A model generated the notes under the pieces. The model was not told where the DNA came from. It worked only from the letters and a program-made list of their open reading frames with translations, and made no database searches. Positions 60,891-64,000 of a stretch of DNA of 64,000 bases are shown here, piece by piece. Both the position numbers and the translations under genes were made by a program. Source of the stretch: Thiocapsa roseilacustris (lineage in GTDB: Bacteria > Pseudomonadota > Gammaproteobacteria > Chromatiales > Chromatiaceae). How positions within the stretch are numbered: position 1 is the stretch's first letter; every line of letters starts with the position of its first letter. The stretch lies in the NCBI RefSeq assembly GCF_041903755.1, contig NZ_JBBWVE010000004.1, forward strand, positions 124,001-188,000, written 5' to 3'.

Positions 60891-62737
60891 AGATCGGGCC
60901 CGATGACGAAGACGAGGCGTGCCGGGGGCCAGCCGTCGCCGATCTCGTAGTCATCCTGGGTGAAGGGCAAGGCGAGATCCACACGCACCTGGCCGATGGG
61001 CGAGGCCCAGCGCACGCCGAAGCCGACGCTCTGCTGAAATTTGTTCTCGTAGTCGGGGTCGAAGGCGTTTCCGAAATCGGTGAAGACGGCCGCACTCCAG
61101 GGGCCCCGGATGGTGCGCTCGAGCTCAAGGCTACCGACCCCGAGATAGCGCCCGCCGACAGTGTCGTCGTTGAAGGGCTCGGTCGGTCCCAGTGTGTCGA
61201 AACCCCAACCGCGGAGGGTGTTGTCGCCGCCGGTGAAGAAACGGCGACTCGCCGGAAGCTCGGTCAAGTCTTCCGCCAGGGTCGCGCCCAGATCGGCTCG
61301 GGTGATGAAGCGGTACTTCTCCGCGAAGCCGTGGATCCACTTGAGCTGCAAGGCAGCGCTCAGGTACGAGGCATTCGAGATCACGCCCTCGACCGCCCCT
61401 AAAAGACCGTAGCGGATCCGGTATCCCCGCTTGGTGTTGATCGGGTCGTCCGCGACGGTCTTCGACCAGGAAATGTTCGGCGCCAGCTCGGAGGAAATCC
61501 CGGTCTGGATATCGCTGATCTCGTAATCCTCGTAGGTGTAGTCGATGCCGACGGTGCGGCGCCAATTGCTCGGCCTGAGTGTGGAGTGCGCGACCTGAAC
61601 CGAATTGAGCCAGCCCTTCTGCGTGGTGATGTTGGACCAGGTCGACTGGGGCTTGATGATGATGTAGTCGCGCGTCGGATCCTGAATCGGGATCCGGTAG
61701 TCGAAGCTCCATTGCGAGAGCACGGGCGAGAGCTGCAGCTCGGTTCGAAAATTGTGCCCCCATTGATTGACGTAGCGACGACGCCAATCCGCGCTCACCC
61801 GCGGACCCGTATCGGTCGTGAAGCCCGCACCGATACGGAATTTGTCCCGCTTGTTGCGGGTTGCGACGACATCGATCGGTACCAGCGTCCCGTCGTCAGC
61901 CTCATCCTTTCGGGGCACAATCTCGACGTCGCTGAAATACTCGGTGCCGAGCAATCGCCCTTGAAGCGCCAAGAGGAGGTCGGGGTTGTATACGACGCCG
62001 GGCTCGAAGTTCAGGTAGGAGCGCAGAAACTTATCGTTCAGAAGATCCTGCTTGAAGGTGACGTTGCCCAGGTAGTAGCGCGGCCCGGTGTTCAGGTGGA
62101 ATTCAACGATCGCCTCGTAGGCGACCAGATCGATCAAGACCCGATGGCGCTCGAGGCTGTAGTCCAGATAGCCGCCCGTAGACGCGCGTGCGCGCAGATC
62201 GGATTTCGCCGCTTCGTATTTGGAATGAAGGAGCACCTCGCCGACCTGCATCGGAAACGCCTTCGGAAAGGCCGGGTCATCGGCACCCTCGCCCGTGATG
62301 GCGAAGTCGACTCGGCCGATCTTCACTGCAGGTCCGGGAACCACGGCATAGGTTGCAACCCAGGTTCCGTTCGGGTCCGATGGCACATCGAGTCGATCGG
62401 TGACCTCGACCTGATAAAGACCGAAGGGCGCCAAGGCATCGCGGATCTGATCGGCTGCCAGCCGATGCAGGGCCTCGGCACGCGCCGGGGTCAGGTCGGC
62501 GTCGGCTCGCTCCTGATAGATGGAGAGCAACGCCAAGACATTGGACTCCTGCTCGCCGGCAAGGCCCGTCACCTTGACGTCGAGCTTCATGGCAAACGCA
62601 TTGCCTGCCGCCAGAATCAGGGCAACCAGCAAGAGCCACGCGCCGGATCCCGCACGCACAACCGCGGGCCGAGCTGCATCGCTCGACTGCGCCGTCCGAG
62701 CTCGTCGCGCTCGACCCACATTCGCCCCCTCGTCCAT
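60887..62737 (-). CDS. tamA: Outer-membrane assembly protein TamA
   Basis: A 616-residue Omp85-family protein. A signal segment (about 30-50) is followed by POTRA domains (about 55-265), which pass periplasmic strands to a C-terminal 16-stranded barrel. RRFFTGGDNTLRGWGF contains the family loop-6 RGW-type motif. The final strand ends in Leu rather than the usual aromatic residue. The ATG at 62737 is preferred over a TTG 12 bp upstream. It is the first gene of the tamA-tamB-lpxL-UPF0104 operon. Confidence 0.92.
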   Translation of the reverse strand: MDEGANVGRARRARTAQSSDAARPAVVRAGSGAWLLLVALILAAGNAFAMKLDVKVTGLAGEQESNVLALLSIYQERADADLTPARAEALHRLAADQIRDALAPFGLYQVEVTDRLDVPSDPNGTWVATYAVVPGPAVKIGRVDFAITGEGADDPAFPKAFPMQVGEVLLHSKYEAAKSDLRARASTGGYLDYSLERHRVLIDLVAYEAIVEFHLNTGPRYYLGNVTFKQDLLNDKFLRSYLNFEPGVVYNPDLLLALQGRLLGTEYFSDVEIVPRKDEADDGTLVPIDVVATRNKRDKFRIGAGFTTDTGPRVSADWRRRYVNQWGHNFRTELQLSPVLSQWSFDYRIPIQDPTRDYIIIKPQSTWSNITTQKGWLNSVQVAHSTLRPSNWRRTVGIDYTYEDYEISDIQTGISSELAPNISWSKTVADDPINTKRGYRIRYGLLGAVEGVISNASYLSAALQLKWIHGFAEKYRFITRADLGATLAEDLTELPASRRFFTGGDNTLRGWGFDTLGPTEPFNDDTVGGRYLGVGSLELERTIRGPWSAAVFTDFGNAFDPDYENKFQQSVGFGVRWASPIGQVRVDLALPFTQDDYEIGDGWPPARLVFVIGPDL

Positions 62738-62913
62738 CGACAAAAGCAACCCGTCACGACCTCCGCGCAGCCACGAATCGAGACCGCAAGCGATGCCGGC
62801 CTCTTCGTCGATGAATTACAACAGTGCGCATCTCAAAAGCAACAGTTTGTATCATAGTACCAAAACAGAGGCACGCACACCGCAGCCTGTTCGTAACGAC
62901 ACGGCGAGCCGCG

Positions 62914-63738
62914 TCAGCTCTGCCCGTGGCGGATCGCCAAGTCGCGTCGCAGCCCCTCGATCTCCTCGCGCAAGGCCCGCACCTCGACTTCGACCTGACG
63001 GGTATCGCGGTGAACCGTATCCTCGATGCGCTCGCGCTCCGCAGCATGCTGATCGTCATGCAGCGTCTGCATGGTGTCGACAATGATGCCGATGAAGAGA
63101 TTCAGCATCGTAAAGGTGGCGATCAGGATGAAAGGGATAAAAAAGAGCCAGGCGTAGGGATAGACATCCATCACGGGGCGCACGATCCCCATCGACCAGC
63201 TCTCCAAGGTCATGATCTGAAACAAGGTGTACATCGCTCCGCCAAGCGTGCCGAACCACTCGGGAAAGCGCGTCCCGAACAGACCCGTGGCGATCACCGC
63301 AGCGACATAGAACAGCAGCAACATCAGAGAGGCGATCGAGGCGATGCCGGGCAACGCCTTGAGCAGCGCCTCGACGACGAACCTCAGACGCGGCGACACC
63401 GAGGCGAGACGCAAGACGCGAAGCACGCGCAGCGCACGCAAGACCGCAAGCGGCCCGCTCGCAGGGATCAGCGCGATCGCGATCACGGTAAAATCGAACA
63501 GATTCCAGCCCCGACGAAAAAAGCCCAAACCCTGGGCAAAGAGCTTCAGCAGGATCTCCGCGACGAACGCCGCCAGGATCACCCGATCGAGCAGATGGAG
63601 GATTCCACCATAGCTCGCCATAACGCCCGACGAGGTCTCCAACCCCAAGGTGACCGCATTGATCAGGATCAGTCCCATGATGATGCGCTGAATCCGGGTC
63701 GACTCGATCCATGCACCGACCTTTTCACGACTCGACAT
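62914..63738 (-). CDS. Bacterial voltage-gated sodium channel (NaChBac/NavAb type)
   Basis: A 274-residue six-helix channel subunit expected to form a tetramer. S4 has a voltage-sensing ladder at R101, R104, R107 and R110 (LRALRVLRVLRL). The selectivity filter TLESWSM (177-183) is the same as in NavAb and specifies sodium. S6 (FTMLNLFIGIIVDTM) leads into an acidic-basic coiled-coil tail of about 50 residues. The ATG at 63738 has a GGAGG site; a start 30 bp upstream is possible. The gene stands alone. A role in sodium signalling, pH adaptation or motility is inferred from other BacNav proteins. Confidence 0.93.
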   Translation of the reverse strand: MSSREKVGAWIESTRIQRIIMGLILINAVTLGLETSSGVMASYGGILHLLDRVILAAFVAEILLKLFAQGLGFFRRGWNLFDFTVIAIALIPASGPLAVLRALRVLRVLRLASVSPRLRFVVEALLKALPGIASIASLMLLLFYVAAVIATGLFGTRFPEWFGTLGGAMYTLFQIMTLESWSMGIVRPVMDVYPYAWLFFIPFILIATFTMLNLFIGIIVDTMQTLHDDQHAAERERIEDTVHRDTRQVEVEVRALREEIEGLRRDLAIRHGQS

Positions 63739-64000
63739 GACAACGGCCTCCGACAAAACGACAGACAACAGACGCCGCGGATCGGGCGTGCCGATCCACG
63801 GGACTGGACAAGAAGATTCAAGCGATGCTCGACCGACCGCGGAGTGTTCGTGCCTCCAAGCGCAGCGCTATATCCCGAGGTCCGGATCGATTGACCGCCG
63901 GCACCGAGGCGCGCCTCACGGGGCGAGGCCAAACATGACCCGACCCGAGGTCATTCGAGACGCGCCGGCTCCGCACCATAACCCTCGGCCACCACGGCCG

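Overview
The window is about 64 kb of GC-rich gammaproteobacterial chromosome. Synteny (aroA-cmk-rpsA-ihfB, sdhCDAB-sdhE, tamA-tamB, creA, yhbY, znuACB, phoBR) points to a free-living, redox-versatile gammaproteobacterium. The many hepta- and hexanucleotide arrays, the abundant palindromic elements, the hydrogenase-4-like membrane complex and the haem proteins suggest a purple sulfur bacterium of the Chromatiaceae type. That last step is inference: no photosynthesis or sulfur-oxidation gene lies in the window.

Layout. 0.1-6.2 kb: a CheB-CheR-PAS fusion followed by a PAS-GGDEF-EAL-CZB gene that is split by an in-frame TAG. 6.2-6.8 kb: a 112-nt inverted repeat whose mismatches are all G-U wobbles on the plus strand. 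6.8-9.7 kb: a CopRS-type two-component system with a CusR/CopR-like box and a divergent His-rich periplasmic protein. 9.8-18.3 kb: a minus-strand operon for a six-subunit complex I/hydrogenase-4-like complex whose large subunit lacks all NiFe-ligand cysteines. It is coupled to an XRE regulator and interrupted twice by palindromic elements, once with an orphan MazE-like antitoxin. 18.5-23.3 kb: yebG with a LexA box, a c-haem DUF3365 protein, an FAD oxidoreductase, creA and a 2OG-Fe(II) oxygenase. 23.4-28.5 kb: a zinc-starvation island (cysteine-depleted dksA2, Zur-like box, His-rich porin, znuA-znuC-znuB).

28.5-32.9 kb is a repeat-rich graveyard: nested miniature elements, a Nudix hydrolase, a VapC stub with an intact antitoxin, and decayed BREX pieces (PglX C-termini, a PglZ fragment). 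32.9-40.8 kb: putP, phoB-phoR behind a Pho box, and a solute-binding protein with a hybrid sensor kinase. 40.8-46.8 kb: tandem repeats, the core aroA-cmk-rpsA-ihfB cluster and a VapBC-type pair. 47-54.6 kb: yhbY, a DUF368 transporter, ygfX, a di-haem peroxidase and the sdh operon with sdhE. 54.9-62.7 kb: a tightly overlapping envelope operon, tamA-tamB-lpxL-UPF0104. 62.9-63.7 kb: a bacterial voltage-gated sodium channel carrying the NavAb-type filter.

A theme running through the window is small palindromic DNA. One family (arms AAACCGCG/CGCGGTTT) repeatedly abuts stop codons. A second, 133 bp long with GGCGATTTC/GAAATCGCC ends and TTA target duplications, has inserted twice into copies of the first. 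Protein family assignments come from reading motifs and from memory of the families; no database search was run.
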